Below, in pieces: positions 20,409 to 33,145 of a DNA stretch of 64,000 nucleotides. The position numbers were made by a program, and so were the translations under genes. Source of the stretch: Hemileia vastatrix (lineage: Eukaryota; Basidiomycota; Pucciniomycetes; Pucciniales; Zaghouaniaceae); assembly GCA_030280995.1 (NCBI GenBank), contig JASXTE010000005.1, forward strand, positions 17,028,501 to 17,092,500. Direction: 5' to 3'. Within the stretch, counting starts at the first letter, position 1; each line of letters begins with the position of its first letter. The notes beneath the pieces were generated by a model that made no database searches, was not told the origin of the DNA, and worked only from the letters and a program-made list of their open reading frames with translations.

Positions 20409-21505
20409 ATGCCTTCCTCATGCTCAAATTGTGATAAGTTACATCAAGCAATGACTTTAATAGCTCTTGATATCCTCTTTGAGTCTGATTGTGATTCTGA
20501 TTTTGATCTTGAAGAAGATTTTCTTTTTTTATCAAAAATGGCCAGAAAAAATCACCCTCTTCCTAGAAAGCCTCAAGTACTTCATACCCCCAAGTACACC
20601 ATTCAAACCCTTTTTAACCTATGTGTACTTAGTTTTAGAAAGTTTTTCAGGAATTCTCAGGAATTTTTTCTTAAATTTCTTGAGCTTATTCAGGACCACC
20701 CCATCTTTCACAATAATTCTCAAAAATCAAAATGTGGTCCTTTAATTCAATTGGCCATCACACTATGTTGTTTGGGTTCCAAAAATCACAAAGCTGCCTT
20801 GAAATATTTTGAAAATTTCCTTGATTTAGGTTATGCCTCTTTTAACACTTATAAAAAATGATGCATCACTGCTATCAACTCCTTGAAATCTAAAATTCTC
20901 ACTTGATCAACTAAAGAAGAGGATCTTGAATCATCTCAGGTTATGCAAGCAAAGGGATTCTCATGATGTATTAGTTTTCTTGATGGTACTACTATTCCTT
21001 TGATTCTGAGACCTTCTCAAGGTGGAAACAATTACTATGACCATAAAAAGAGGTTTATTATTTTTAATTTCATTCTCTCTTTTTCTTCATACTAACACAA
21101 GAAACTATATCTTCTCTATAGATATTCAATTTCCATTCAGCTTATATGTGCCATCAATAAACAAATTATATCTTTCTTTGCTGGCTATCCTGGATCATGT
21201 CATGATCCCTACATCTTTTAGAGAATGAAAATTTCAAAAGAACCTGAAAAATTCTTTGATCAAGATCAGTATCTTCTAGTTTATTCTTCTTATGTGAATG
21301 AAAAGTATGTCCTTCCTGCTTTTTGGGGAGCAACATCTGAAGAAAGTCAAAATTCCAAGTTCAACTATCATTTGGAAAAGTCAAGAGTTTTTATTGAACA
21401 TTCTATTGGAATCTTGAAAGGTTGTTTTTAATTTTAAGGGAGTTAAGAAAACCTCTTAGAAATAGGTCCAAAATGGAGGCAGTGATCAACTGGATTCTGT
21501 GTTGC
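20409..21505 (+). pseudogene. Harbinger-type DDE transposase, 5' part
   Basis: An ATG opens M-P-S-S-C-S-N-C-D-K-L-H-Q, followed by an acidic stretch and 150 codons to a TGA at 20859. Further coding sequence in shifted frames runs to 21505: F-L-D-G-T-T-I-P-L (first catalytic Asp), G-Y-P-G-S-C-H-D, and I-E-H-S-I-G-I-L-K (catalytic Glu). This is the DDE_Tnp_4 pattern of HARBI1-like transposases. Where the family has the second Asp (D-S-x-Y) this copy reads V-Y-S-S-Y. Several stops interrupt it. The gene is cut at 21505 by element 1 and resumes at 32339. Confidence 0.75.
21501..21505. repeat. Target duplication GTTGC, left
   Basis: It pairs with 32339-32343 around element 1. Confidence 0.9.
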
Positions 21506-23007
21506 TGTCAGCCTGTATATCCCCAGGACTGAGTCAAAAGTACTTATAATCTATGTTAAACACATGAACTATACATGGGAATAATAAGTGAGAGTACACA
21601 AACAGTATACATAAGTAAAATTATGATAATATACAAAATATGCCATTATAACACCTTATATACACGCATATATCCACCTTTTATAAGTCTTATGTACTTA
21701 ATATTAAGTTGGAATATGTTAGGATAATCTTAAGAGCTTTAAGTATAAGGCTACATAATTTTTAAGTACACTTAAAGCTGTTATTTTCACTGTTTTATGC
21801 AAAAAACAAGAAATGCGCTTTATTTCACTTAAAAGTTGACTATATGTGCCATAAATTTGAGAATATCAAAAATGCGCTTTGGCATATCAATTTTTCTCAT
21901 TTAGGACTATTTATTTCGCTATTTAAATGCATAAAAATAACACTTTTCAAATTTGGTGTTTTTTATGCCAGAAATGGCTTCTGTGTACTGGCCACATACT
22001 GCCTGCTTTTTTCCCATGTGAATAGCTTCATTTTTAGCAAAGTTAGCTTTTTCACACTATAATTACCCCACATTCTACGCCCACTGTGGGGAAACACACT
22101 AAAATAGGCGACAGGCACTTATTTAGTGTCCTAGCTTAATTAATAATGCATTGACCTTGTTTATATGCACTAATTTCATTAATAACCTTACTCTTGGCGC
22201 CTTATTTCACTACCACGCTTAAATAAGCCTAAATTTAGTCAAGGATTTACCCATGCAAGCACCTGCCAAGGACTGCATGTAGTTACCCCACATCTCACAC
22301 TCTTTTTTCAGTTTTTGGGTGGTTTCTCAGTCAATATTGGGTATTTTTGAATGGGAATTTCACATAGTATAATGTCAGAATTAACCCCATTGTTTCTACA
22401 GTGAATCTCCCTTATTATTAAGCTATTATTAACCTTAAAAATTTCCTCTTTAGTCTTTTATATTATTGTTTAATACGCATATACTCTCTTTTTATCTTAT
22501 TCTTTAATTTTGATGGATTTTCCTTATTAATACAGGATTTTGACGGTTGTTACTTTTCTAATCATGCCATGGGTTACTGTGAATGTTGATGGGCATGTCT
22601 ATTAGTGGTTTGGAGGCGTCATTAACTGTGTATTGGGTGGTACATCAAGGGAATCATTGGGGAACTCATTGTGTATAAAATGAGGAGGTTTTTGGGTCTT
22701 GTTTCTACATTCTTTATCATTACAATCTAACCAATATAACCAAATAAATTACAATACATATCAATCAGTACTTTTATAAGACTTTTGAATAGTATCTGAA
22801 TTATTAAAATATATTTTTCTACCAACTACAAAGATTGTAAGCCACATATAAAGATAGTGAGAATTTTGTTACTGAGACCATTATTTTTGATTATATTTTA
22901 CTATTTGTTGGATTTATACTACAGTATTCATATAGGACCATTAAAATCTTCTAGACAACTGACCATTCAAGCTAGTTCACATCTTTGTAATTGACGTCAG
23001 CCTGAAA
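21506..23007 (+). mobile_element. 5' LTR of element 1
   Basis: It begins TGTCAGCCTGTATATC and ends GTCAGCCTGAAA. A TATAAAA box in the GTGTATAAAATGAGG context near 22673 is the likely promoter. ORFs inside (for example 21844-22062) are not conserved between copies. Confidence 0.9.
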
Positions 23008-23681
23008 ATTGGGGGCTTTTCATGATGAATTCTGTTATAATCCAGTAAGTAAAAATTTCAAAGAAGGTACACGTAAATAAAATCCCTATAGAAATATTTG
23101 GATAATTATAAAAGGTTGGGGTCACTTATATAGTGATTTCAGAAAAAGAAGCCCTGTTATATAATAAAATTGTGATATTGAATCAACAATTTTACCACTA
23201 ATTTAACATATAATTGTTATTAGTGGGTCTGTCAATAGACCAATTAAATTTGTGATCTTTGCAGATAAAAATTTTTTACCACTAATTTAACATAAAATTG
23301 TTCTTAGTGGGAGTCTTTCAATAGACTAATTAAATTTGTGATCTTTGCAGATGATAACCAATCAAACTGATTAATTGTTTTCTTTTAACAGAACTCTTAA
23401 TCCCCTTTTATTTTTTTGTAAAATTCATTTAATATTTAGAAAGAATCTTACTGACAAATTTTCTTTTTTAAATATAAAAACAAGGCTACATATTGTAGAC
23501 CAGTTAAATCAAGTGACCACATAAAAGCATATTTGACTTTTGGCACTTCTAAATTCCCTTAATACCTACAAGTAAGCAATAAAATTGTCTTCAGTGGTAT
23601 TAATAAGTACTGATAAAACTCCTTTTTGAAGTTTTAAAATAAATCTCAAATTTCAATTCTTTGATTAAATTCCACGTAAAA
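23008..23681 (+). repeat. Element 1 leader with a tandem 80-bp repeat and hairpins
   Basis: After the LTR comes ATTGGGGGC, the presumed primer site; it does not match a tRNA I recognise. Two tandem units (23193-23276, 23277-23354) each contain a long hairpin (CCACTAAT...ATTAGTGG) and a short one: GGTCT, GTCAAT, AGACC in unit 1 and AGTCT, TTCAAT, AGACT in unit 2. The paired first and last bases change together. Element 2 has the same arrangement. Confidence 0.75.
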
Positions 23682-26600
23682 ATGTGTGACAACAATGATA
23701 TTGTGAGTAATAAGGCAAAACCTTATAGCTTAAGACCTAGAGCTGAGAAACCTGGTACAGGACATTCAAATGGAGGTCCAGGAGTCCCTCATAAACACCA
23801 TCACTCCACAAATGTCTCTGGAGGAAAGGGAAAACTTTTAAAACAGGTATCAATAAAGAAAACAAAAAATACCTTACAAGAACACTTTCACTCCCTCTCC
23901 ACTCTACAGAACACCTTGACAATTAGGGTAAACAATATAGTGGACCAGATAAACAATCTGGAGAAAAGAGAAGCTCAGGGTTTCATAGAATTCAATCAAG
24001 CTCTAGTAGAAATAAAGGCTCAACCACCAAGAGTGGCACCCAACAGTTCCATAGAAACACCTCCAGCCCAAGAGGAGGATCAAAAAATTACATTAAGCAA
24101 ATGGAAGTGGGATTTGTACGCCCAAAACTACAACAACCCTCTACAGCACGGCTCCAGCAGTCACCCTTACAGGGGAAAACCAAGGAGAGGCAGGGGAAAT
24201 GGAATAAGACCTTGGTAAGTCATCCATCTTCTCAGGATCAATTACATAATCCTAACAATGAATTACTTATAGGTAATGAAATTGATAGAGAGTTATTGGA
24301 TATAATTGATAAGGATTTAAAAAATTATTCATTTGAAAATAACATGTTAAACTTGTCTTTAAATGAGGACAATGTACATAGTTTTATTGACCACCAGGAA
24401 AATGCTATTAATATAAAAATGGAACCAAATGAATTAAATCTTGACCCTGATGATGAGTCTTCTGAATAGGACACAGAAAAATTTGAATATTTTCTAAAAG
24501 AAAATACAATGGAATCAAAAATAATTAGTAAATTATTATTAAGAATTGAAAAATTGGAAGAATTCTCTAGAGAGTAAAACAAAAATACAGAAAGTGTATT
24601 ATTACATCTCACACAATCATTGAGTAAAACAGCCAATACTTTAAAAATTATTTAGAATTCAAATAATAAATTAATCAATGAAAACAAAAGATTAAACTCT
24701 GAGGTTAAAAATTTAGAAAATAAATTAGAACATTCTCAGAATATTATGGCTACCATAGAGGGACGTTGTGGTCTTCCAACATTGGCAGGGGCCTTTGTTG
24801 TGTGATTTGGCACTGTTTGTGCATGTCTTAATTGACATCTGTTAAGGAATTGTGTATTTTTCTGGTTTTATTCCGTGGATATTGGGTCTGCGGGTATGTG
24901 GGTACTATCATTGGATAGCCCCGGTTTTTCTCTATATTTTATGTCTTGAAGACATTTTTCATATTCTAAGTTTTAAGGGGTCATTTCCTCATTTTTCATT
25001 TATAAAAGATAGTTGTTTAATTTTGTTTTTCATGTTTTACGGGCTAACCTTAAGTCTTAGGGTTAAGTGCTTAGTACCATTGGATAGGGCTAATTTTTCA
25101 TTATATTTCATGTCTCAATGTTGTTATAGTGAAATTCTGTGTTTTTAAGGTTTTAGTAGTTGTAGCTAATTTTTCTAAGTAGATTAGTTGTTTTTATTGG
25201 TTTTCTGGCTTCAGGGAGGCTGGGCTGCTTCAGGCGGCACCTCCGACGTCAGACGGCCCGCCCGCCTCTGTTCTAGAAGGTTGGGGAGCGCTTCTGGAGG
25301 ATTTTTTATTCAATTTGGCAGGTACAGGCGCCAGATTTGTGGGTGTGCATGGGCTCTTAGATAGTGGTTTGTGTGTACATAGTGAACAAGACAGTTTGGG
25401 GCAACCTTAATTATCATACAACCATCCGGAGGTGATATCATTGTTCCTCACTCAGTTTTCAATGTTTTCTGGCCACAATTTGGCTGTGTTTGTTGCAAGT
25501 GAGTTCTTCATTTAACTTAACTTTGGCAACTGTTTTCTCTGTTATACTCTTGCAAGCTATAGCAAGTATTATTGCTGTCTCTGGTGTGGATTTTCAACCT
25601 ACATCAAGTATCATTGCTTTCTCTGGTGTGGACATTGGTCTACATTTCAGTTCTTTGGTCTGGTAGTCTGTCTGGTGACTACTTTCTTGGTTCATCAAGC
25701 AGTCAAGTGTGTTGAAAAAGGGGCTTTAGCAAACAGGAACCAACTTACTTTAGCAAGTAAATCTCACTCTATTTTTGTAAAGGGAAAGGGGATTTTCTCT
25801 CTGGTTTTTCTCCAACTCCCTTGGTCAAGGCCTATAGCTAGTACTATAGGATTATCTACAATGTGTAAAATTGTCTTTCTCAAATGTAAATGATACCTTA
25901 ACTCATGTACCTGTAATAAAAGATAGGTTACAAAGAGTAGAAATTGAAGTAGCCAACATTTTGAAAAATAATGAAAAAATAAAAGATAATAACTTTTATG
26001 TGGAAAGAGTACCAGTTTTTATGAAACACTCTGATGAGAAACCAATGATTGAACATGAACATAGTGTCATGGGCTCTGAGAATATAAAATCTGTAAAAGA
26101 TGAAATAAATGATCATCTTTCTAAAGTAAGTGATTTACTCAATATTCCTCAGGTTAGGGAAGCAAAAACTGGCCAAAAAAACTGGCCTAAGTTAGATCAG
26201 TACCCTTTTTTTGTCGGGGATTTAAAATCTGATTGGAAGCAATTCATACAAAGAATTGATAACTTAAAATTTTCATACAAATTACCTGATGAAGAAATTA
26301 CATCAAAATTAATATCTTTATTTACAGATGTGGCCTTATTATGGTTTGAATCTGTATTGAGTGAGGAAATTCACTACTCCTGGAATGAATGGAAGGCACT
26401 AATTGAAAGACAATTTGGTGGCCCAAAATTTAGAATTACTCAACAAAGATTGTATGAAAGAGCCAGATATAATCCAAATGCTGGAGATAAACCCATGGTC
26501 TTTTTAATGAATTTAATAAAAATCATGAAAGCTATGGATCCAAAAATGGATTATGATGAGTGGAAAGAGAAAATAATATACAAGTTGCCTATATCAGTTA

Positions 26601-29600
26601 GAGACATTATTGTAGCTAGAACTGAAACCATCAGAGATACCTCTGGGCTCATTAATATATGCAATGAAATATGATTAAACCACAAATATGAAACCAAGTA
26701 TAATAATTACAAACAAATTGTTGACATAGTAAAACCTACTACAAGTAAATTGCCAGTGGAGAAGAAAAAACATTCAGCTCCCCTTTCTCCTAAAACACAA
26801 GAGAATAACACTTATTATAAATGTAATGAACCTTGGGTTAAGGGTCACACGTGTAAGAGAAGAATAAATGTTATTGAAACCTTACAGAATTCTGAACCAA
26901 GTAATCATGAAGATGAGAATGTGAAATCCAGTGAGGATTGCAAAAGTAACATATCTTACAGTGATGATGAACATGAGATATTTGTATAATAACAGGATAT
27001 TATGTTCCTGAATGATGCTATACCTCATACAGACACATCTTTAACTTCCATTGAGGAAGCTGAAATAATTAAAGATGTAACTCATGAGACTTACAAAATA
27101 ACACCTATCAGAGCACCTGTTAGTATATGTGGAAAAGAAATGAATGCCATTCTTGACACTGGGGCTGCAGGTAGTGTAGTTTCAATTAAGAAATTAATGA
27201 AACTTGATAGTAAGTACCAGGAAAAACTAGAACCTGTTCAAACAAAGAACTGGAGAGGTTTTGGTTCAGTATTAAATCCAATTGGCAAATAAAAAACTTC
27301 TGTAATCTTTAAATATAATAATGGATATGCTAGAGCAGTATGTGAATTTGTAGTAATGGATAATTAAAATTTTAGTGATTGGTTTATTATTGGCAATGAT
27401 TTATTGACAAAATTTGGCATTAAACTAGATCCTGCAAACAGTTGCTTTACTTTAGGTGTGAATGGTAAGAGAAAATTTAAAATATGTTCTGAAAACTCAG
27501 TATATGCCATTTCTTCTAGAGAAGAACAACTGCAAAGTGGAAGAACCACCACTGAAATGGTTGAATTGGATAATGAAATTAAAAAGGCCTCTTTCAGTCC
27601 TCAACTCTCAAAAATTGAAGAAGAAAATATTTTGAGATTGATTAAATCATATCCTATGGCATTTGCTCATGGTTAAAATGAACTAGGATTGGTCAAAATC
27701 CATTAGATGTAAATCTCTTTAAGTTGTGATTTGGATAATATTCCTGGCATCTTGAAAAAAAAACCTTACCCAGATTATCCTTCAAAAAGGAAAGATATTG
27801 AAGACAACATAAAAATGTTGTTAGAAATTGGTATTGTTGAAAAAGTTGACATAACACCTAAGTATTGTGTTATTTCACTAGTATTAATCTCTTATGAAAA
27901 AGATAAGGCAAGATTATGCAGTGATTTTAGAGCTCTGAATACATACACTGTAGATGATATTTACCCTCTACCAAGGATAGCTTCTATCCATGCTACCTTA
28001 CAAGGAGCAAAATACATTTCCTGTCTGGATGGAAACAAGGGTTACCACCAGATTCCTGTGGAAAAGAGTTCTCAAAATTACCTATTAATAACCACACATA
28101 TGGGTATATTTAAGTATGTGAGAATGCCATTTGGCCCAAAAAATGCGCCTTCAGTCTTCCAAAAATTAATGGATATTGTTTTCCATCAAGAAATGGTTGA
28201 GGTATGGCTTTTGGTCTGTATTGATGACATCATAGTGTTTTCAAAAACATATGATGAACATTTAAATCACCTGGAAAGAGTCTTTCAAAATATGGATGAA
28301 ATTAATATGACAATTGCATTAAAGAAATATAAGTTTGGATTTCAATCCTTGAAAGTACTTGGACATGTTGTATCTGGATTAAAAATTTGTGATGACCAGA
28401 ATAAGGTGGCAGCAATAAAAAACATTGGTATACCTAAAAATGTAAAAGAGGTTCAAATTTTTTTGGGTATGTGTGGATATTACAGAGAGTACATTAAAAA
28501 TTACCAATCCATTGCAGCTCCTTTAACAACATTAATCAGAAAAAATGAAATTTTCATTTGGAATAATGAAAGACAACACACCTTTAATAAATTAAAGGAA
28601 TGTTTAATGTCAGCTCCAATACTGGGACTGCCAGATTTCACCCTACCTTTTATCTTGTACACTGATGCAAGCTTCATAGGGTTAGGTGCTGCTTTACAGC
28701 AGAAACAGATAATAAATGGAAAATTATCTGAAGTAGTCATCTGTTATATATCCAGAACCTTAAGAAAAACAGAATTAAGGTATGGTGCCACACAGCTTGA
28801 ATGTTTGGCCGTGGTGTGGGCTTTGGAGAAACTTCATTTCTATCTGGAAGACCAGAAGTTTGAACTTATAACAGATTGCAGTGCAGTAAAATCATTACTA
28901 AACATGAAAACCCCTAATAGGCACATGTTTAGATGGCAACTAGCTGTACAGGAGTACAGAGGAAGAATGAAAATCACTCACAGAGCAGGAACATTGCATT
29001 CTAATGTGGATTTATTATTCAGAAGTCCTTTGCAAAATGATTCTGACAACCCAGCTTATGTACCTGAAAATGAGGTTATACATATATTTGGGATTTATAT
29101 AGTGGATTTAGAGGAAGAATTTATGCAAACTATATTGGAAAATTATTCATCTGATAAAGATTTGACTAAACTATCTACCATTCTAAATGATCTAACTAAT
29201 GCCTCCATGAGTGAATTGGTTAAAACCTTGCCTCCAAAGTACAGAAATGTGTTGGAAAAAGGTAAACTGTTAATTGAAGATGGATACATATATTACAGGA
29301 AAAAGTTAAGTAATGTAATAGTGATACCACCTTCTGTGAAAGAGTTAATGTTAAGTACTTGTCATGATGACATCTTAGCTGGTCATTTTGAATTTAAAAA
29401 AACATTAACTAGAGTTTAAAACACAGCCTGGTGGATAAACATGAAAGAGGATGTAAAAAAATACATTGAAACATGTGACTCTTGTCAGAAATCTAAAAGA
29501 TTAACTGGGAAGAGAGCTGGGTTTTTACAACAAATAGAGCAGCCAAAAGCTCCATGGGAAATAATAAACATGGATTTTGTAACTGTCTTGCCACTAGCAG

Positions 29601-30654
29601 GAAAAGAAAGTTTCAATTCTTGCTGGGTAATAGTAGATAGATTAACAAAAATATGTAAATTTATCCCTACCCATAAAGAGGTATCTGCAAAAGACTTGGC
29701 ATTACTATGGTGGACTCAGATGATGAATACTGCTGGGTTCACTAAAGCCATAATCTCTGACAGAGACTCTAAATTCACTTCAGAGTTCTGGAAATCTTTG
29801 ATGGAAGTATCAGGTTGTCAATTGAAATTGTCTACAGCACACCATCCACAAACTGATGGGCTGGATGAGAGAATGATACAAACTCTAGAAGACATGATCA
29901 GAAGATATTGTGCCTTTGGATTGGAATAAAAATACAAAGAGAAATTCACACATGACTGGGTAACATTAATTCCTGGCCTTGAATTTGCTTATAAGAGCAC
30001 AACTCATTCTGTAACAGAGAGGAAACCATTTGAACTCTGGCTGGGATACGTACCAAATACCCCAGTAAATCATTTAAATATATTACCAAGGTTAGATATA
30101 CACCCTGGTACTAAATCCTTTATTCATATGCAACAAATGTGTTTTAAAATCATGCAGAAGAATGCATCCAAAAAGCATTTGACAATGAAAATAAAAGGTG
30201 GGATAAATCTCATAAAGAATTTGAATTCCAAAAGGTAGATGAAGTCCTCATGTCAACACTACATTTTAACTTACAAGGTAATGTTAAATTAAAGGATACC
30301 TTTGTTGTACCTTTTGTAGTAAGCAAAATGGTTGGTAATAATGCAGTGGAAGTCATATAATATGCTCCATACGATAGGAAACATCCAGTTTTCCCTATCT
30401 CATTATTGAAACCTTACCATGCAAATGATCCTGACTTATTTTCAAAAAGAAGGGGAAGGCCTAAAAAGCAACCTGAAGAAATTGTGGAAAAAGCAGAGAT
30501 TGAAAAAATACTCAAGAAAAGAATCTTTACTAAAGAAAAAGGAACTGAGTATTTATTAATATTTAAAGGGAAATCAAATGAATTTGATAAATGTATACCT
30601 GAAAAAGAAATTTCTAATTTATCCACCCTTCTTAAAAGATTTAAACAGAAATAA
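23682..30654 (+). pseudogene. Gag-pol of element 1, with stops and an LTR insertion
   Basis: It begins M-C-D-N-N-D-I. Homology to elements 2 and 4 covers the coiled-coil gag, the capsid-like segment N-W-P-K-L-D-Q-Y-P (about 26187), a zinc knuckle with the first Cys changed to Tyr (Y-Y-K-C), protease D-T-G-A-A-G (about 27157), RT with C-I-D-D in place of Y-I-D-D (about 28220), RNase H, integrase (C-D-S-C; D, D, E all present) and a C-terminal chromodomain (30406-30654). In-frame stops occur at many sites. The gag is split by the solo LTR at 24767. A one-base deletion near 23835 merges the small ORF1 frame with the upstream frame. Confidence 0.88.
24767..25860 (+). mobile_element. D-family solo LTR inside element 1
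   Basis: It begins TGTGGTCTTC and ends ATTATCTACA. The flanks are ACGT (24763-24766) and ATGT (25861-25864), and the flanking coding sequence rejoins exactly as in element 2 (GGGACGTGTAAAATTG at about 44383). The 4-bp duplication agrees with the B element and differs from the 5-bp duplications of the A, C and E families. Confidence 0.9.
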
Positions 30655-30837
30655 ATTTCTGTTCAACCAGCTGAGGGGTTAAAATACCAGTACTCATAAT
30701 TTTTTATTATATTTTATTTCTTTAAAGTATAATCTTTAATGCTACAGAATAAATCTGAATACCTGAAAATTAAAGCAATAAATAAATAAAAATGTATAAC
30801 TTATCATTTTTTTTATTGTTTTTTTTGGGTGGGTGAG
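30655..30837 (+). other. Element 1 3' untranslated region and polypurine tract
   Basis: It is AT-rich after the stop and ends with a T-run and GGGTGGGTGAG directly before the 3' LTR. The same tract (GGGTGGGCGAG) precedes the element 2 LTR at 46711, supporting it as plus-strand primer. Confidence 0.7.
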
Positions 30838-32338
30838 TATCAGCCTGTATATCTTCAGGACTGAGTAAAAAGTACTTATATGTTATTGTAAACACATGAA
30901 CTATACATGGGAATAATAAGTAAGAGTACATAAACAGTATACATAAGTAAAATTATGATAATATACAAAATATGCCATTATAACACCTTATATACACGCA
31001 TATATACACCTTTTATAAGTCTTATGTACTTAATATTAAGTTGGAATATGTTAGGGTAATCTTAAGAACTTTAATTATAAGGCTACATAATTTTTAAGTA
31101 CACTTAAAGCTGTTATTTTCACTGTTTTATGCAAAAAACATGAAATGCGCTTTATCTCACTTAAAAGTTGACTATATGCACCATAAATTTGAGAATATCA
31201 AAAATGTGCTTTGGCATATCAATTTTTCTCATTTAGGACTATTTATTTAGCTATTTAAATGCATAAAAATAACACTTTTCAAATTTGGTGTTTTTTATGC
31301 CAGAAATGGCTTCTGTGTACTGGCCACATACTGCCTGCTTTTTTCCCGTGTTAATAGCTTCATTTTTAGCAAAGTTAGCCTTTTCACACTATAATTACCC
31401 CACATTCTACGCCCACTGTGGGGAAACACACTTAAATAGGCGACAGGCGCTTATTTAGTGTCCTAGCTTAATTAATAATGCATTGACCTTATTTATATGC
31501 ACTAATTTCATTAATAACCTCACTCTTGGCACTTTATTTCATCACCATGCTTAAATTCGCCTAACTTTAGTCAAGGATTTACCCGTGCAAGAGCCTGCCA
31601 AGAACTGCATGTAGTTACCCCACATCTCACGCTCTTTTTTAAGTTTTTGGGTGGTTTCTCAGTCAATTTTGGTTATTTTTGAATGGGAATTTCACGTAGT
31701 ATAATGTCAGGATTAGCCCCATTATTTCTACAGTAAATCCCCCTTATTATTAAGCTATTATTAACCTTAAAATATCTCCTTTAGTCTTTAATATTATTGT
31801 TTTATACGCATATACTCTCTTTTTGTCTTTTTCTTTAATTTTGATGGATTTCCCTTATTATTACAGGATTTTGGCGGTTGTTACTCTTCTAATTATGTCA
31901 TGGGTTACTGGGAATGTTGATGGGCATGTCTATTAGTTGTTTAGAGGCGTCATTAACTGTGTATTAGGTGGTACATCAAGGGAATCATTGGGGAACTCAG
32001 TGTGTATAAAAGGAGGAGGTTTTTGGGTCTTGTTTCTACATTCTTTATCATTACAATTTAACCAATATAACCAAATAAATTACAATACATATCAATTAGT
32101 ACTTTTATAAGACTTTTGAATAGTATCTGAATTATAAAAATCTATTTTTCTACCAACTACAAAGATTGTAAGCCACATATAAAGATAGTGAGAATTTTAT
32201 TACTGAGACTGTTATTTTTGATTATATTTTACTATTTGTTGGATTTATACTACAGTATTCATATAGGACCATTAAAATATTCTAGAAAACTGATTATTAA
32301 AGTTAGTTCATGTCTTTGTACTTGACCTCAGCCTGACG
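30838..32338 (+). mobile_element. 3' LTR of element 1
   Basis: It is the partner of 21506-23007, with many scattered differences, and is followed by the GTTGC duplication. The TATA box is near 32006. Confidence 0.9.
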
Positions 32339-32520
32339 GTTGCACTATACTTCATAACCTACTTGCTGACCTCAAAAATTAATGGCTAGAGTTATATGAA
32401 TATGAAGAAGTTGAAACACCTCCCACTATATCCAACACTTCTATCTCTCAAACCACTAGCATAGGGGCAAAAATTCTTTCAATCACACTAGCATATTGGG
32501 ATATTTAGAAACTTATTCTT
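32339..32520 (+). pseudogene. Harbinger-type transposase, 3' part
   Basis: After the GTTGC duplication the frame continues as C-T-I-L-H-N-L-L-A-D-L, the conserved C-terminal segment of HARBI1-like transposases, then an acidic E-Y-E-E-V-E stretch. A stop follows the L-K-N segment. It directly continues the sequence interrupted at 21505. Confidence 0.75.
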
Positions 32521-33145
32521 AAATTTTTATGAAATTCATTTCATTTTTATCTACTATTAATCTTTCTTCTCACTGGGATACACTCCATCATTATGCTAAT
32601 AATACTCTAACTTCTCTCAATAAAACCATTTTAATTTTTTATACTCTTTAAATGATCAAGTTGCATGTGTAATTTTCTTTTTTTTGTTGTTTTATTTTTA
32701 ATCTTTAGTGAAATTCTCTTTTTCTCTGTCTCTTTTTTTTTTGGTCACCACCTCAACATGAAATCACCTATTTTCAGCTATTGCATAATTTTTCAGTCAT
32801 TCTTGTTTTTTTTTATTTATCATATCCAGTTCCTCCTCTCTTCAAACATCCCTCTAATAATTAGAAGTCAATTTTTTTCTCAACTCATCTCTCCAGGTAA
32901 GTCATTTTATTTGTATCCTTTGAATTTTTGTTTGCTAATTATAATTTTTTTTGTTTTTTTTTGTTTTCTTTTTTTTGTAAGTGGTTCTTACTGTGGTTTT
33001 CAAGGTTAAATAAACTCTTTTTTTTTGTTCTTTCTCTCCCTTTTTTCTCTTTTTTTTTACTCTCCATCATCCCTTCTTTATTCCTCCTTGGCCTGGTAAT
33101 TATCCCACCTTTTTCCCCTCCTTGGTGTCCTCATTTCCACCTTTC
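32521..33145 (+). other. T-rich transposon interior
   Basis: There is no believable gene; the open frames at 32665-33167 are Phe/Leu-rich low-complexity reads. The block around 32840-33130 is shared with the left transposon copy in inverse orientation. Confidence 0.5.

Larger units (their letters stand above)
21506..32338 (+). mobile_element. Element 1: full-length A-family chromodomain Ty3 element, decayed
   Basis: The LTRs at 21506-23007 and 30838-32338 are about 1.5 kb each and visibly diverged, and the element is flanked by GTTGC duplications. The interior holds a leader with a tandem repeat, a gag-pol pseudogene and a D-family solo LTR (24767-25860). It disrupts the Harbinger-type transposase. 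The 3' LTR starts TATCAGCC instead of TGTCAGCC and ends CCTGACG, both consistent with point mutation after insertion. Confidence 0.93.

Noticed and set aside
26821..26870. Zinc knuckle of element 1 as functional
   Set aside because: The first Cys is Tyr and the frame around it contains stops, so it is only a remnant.
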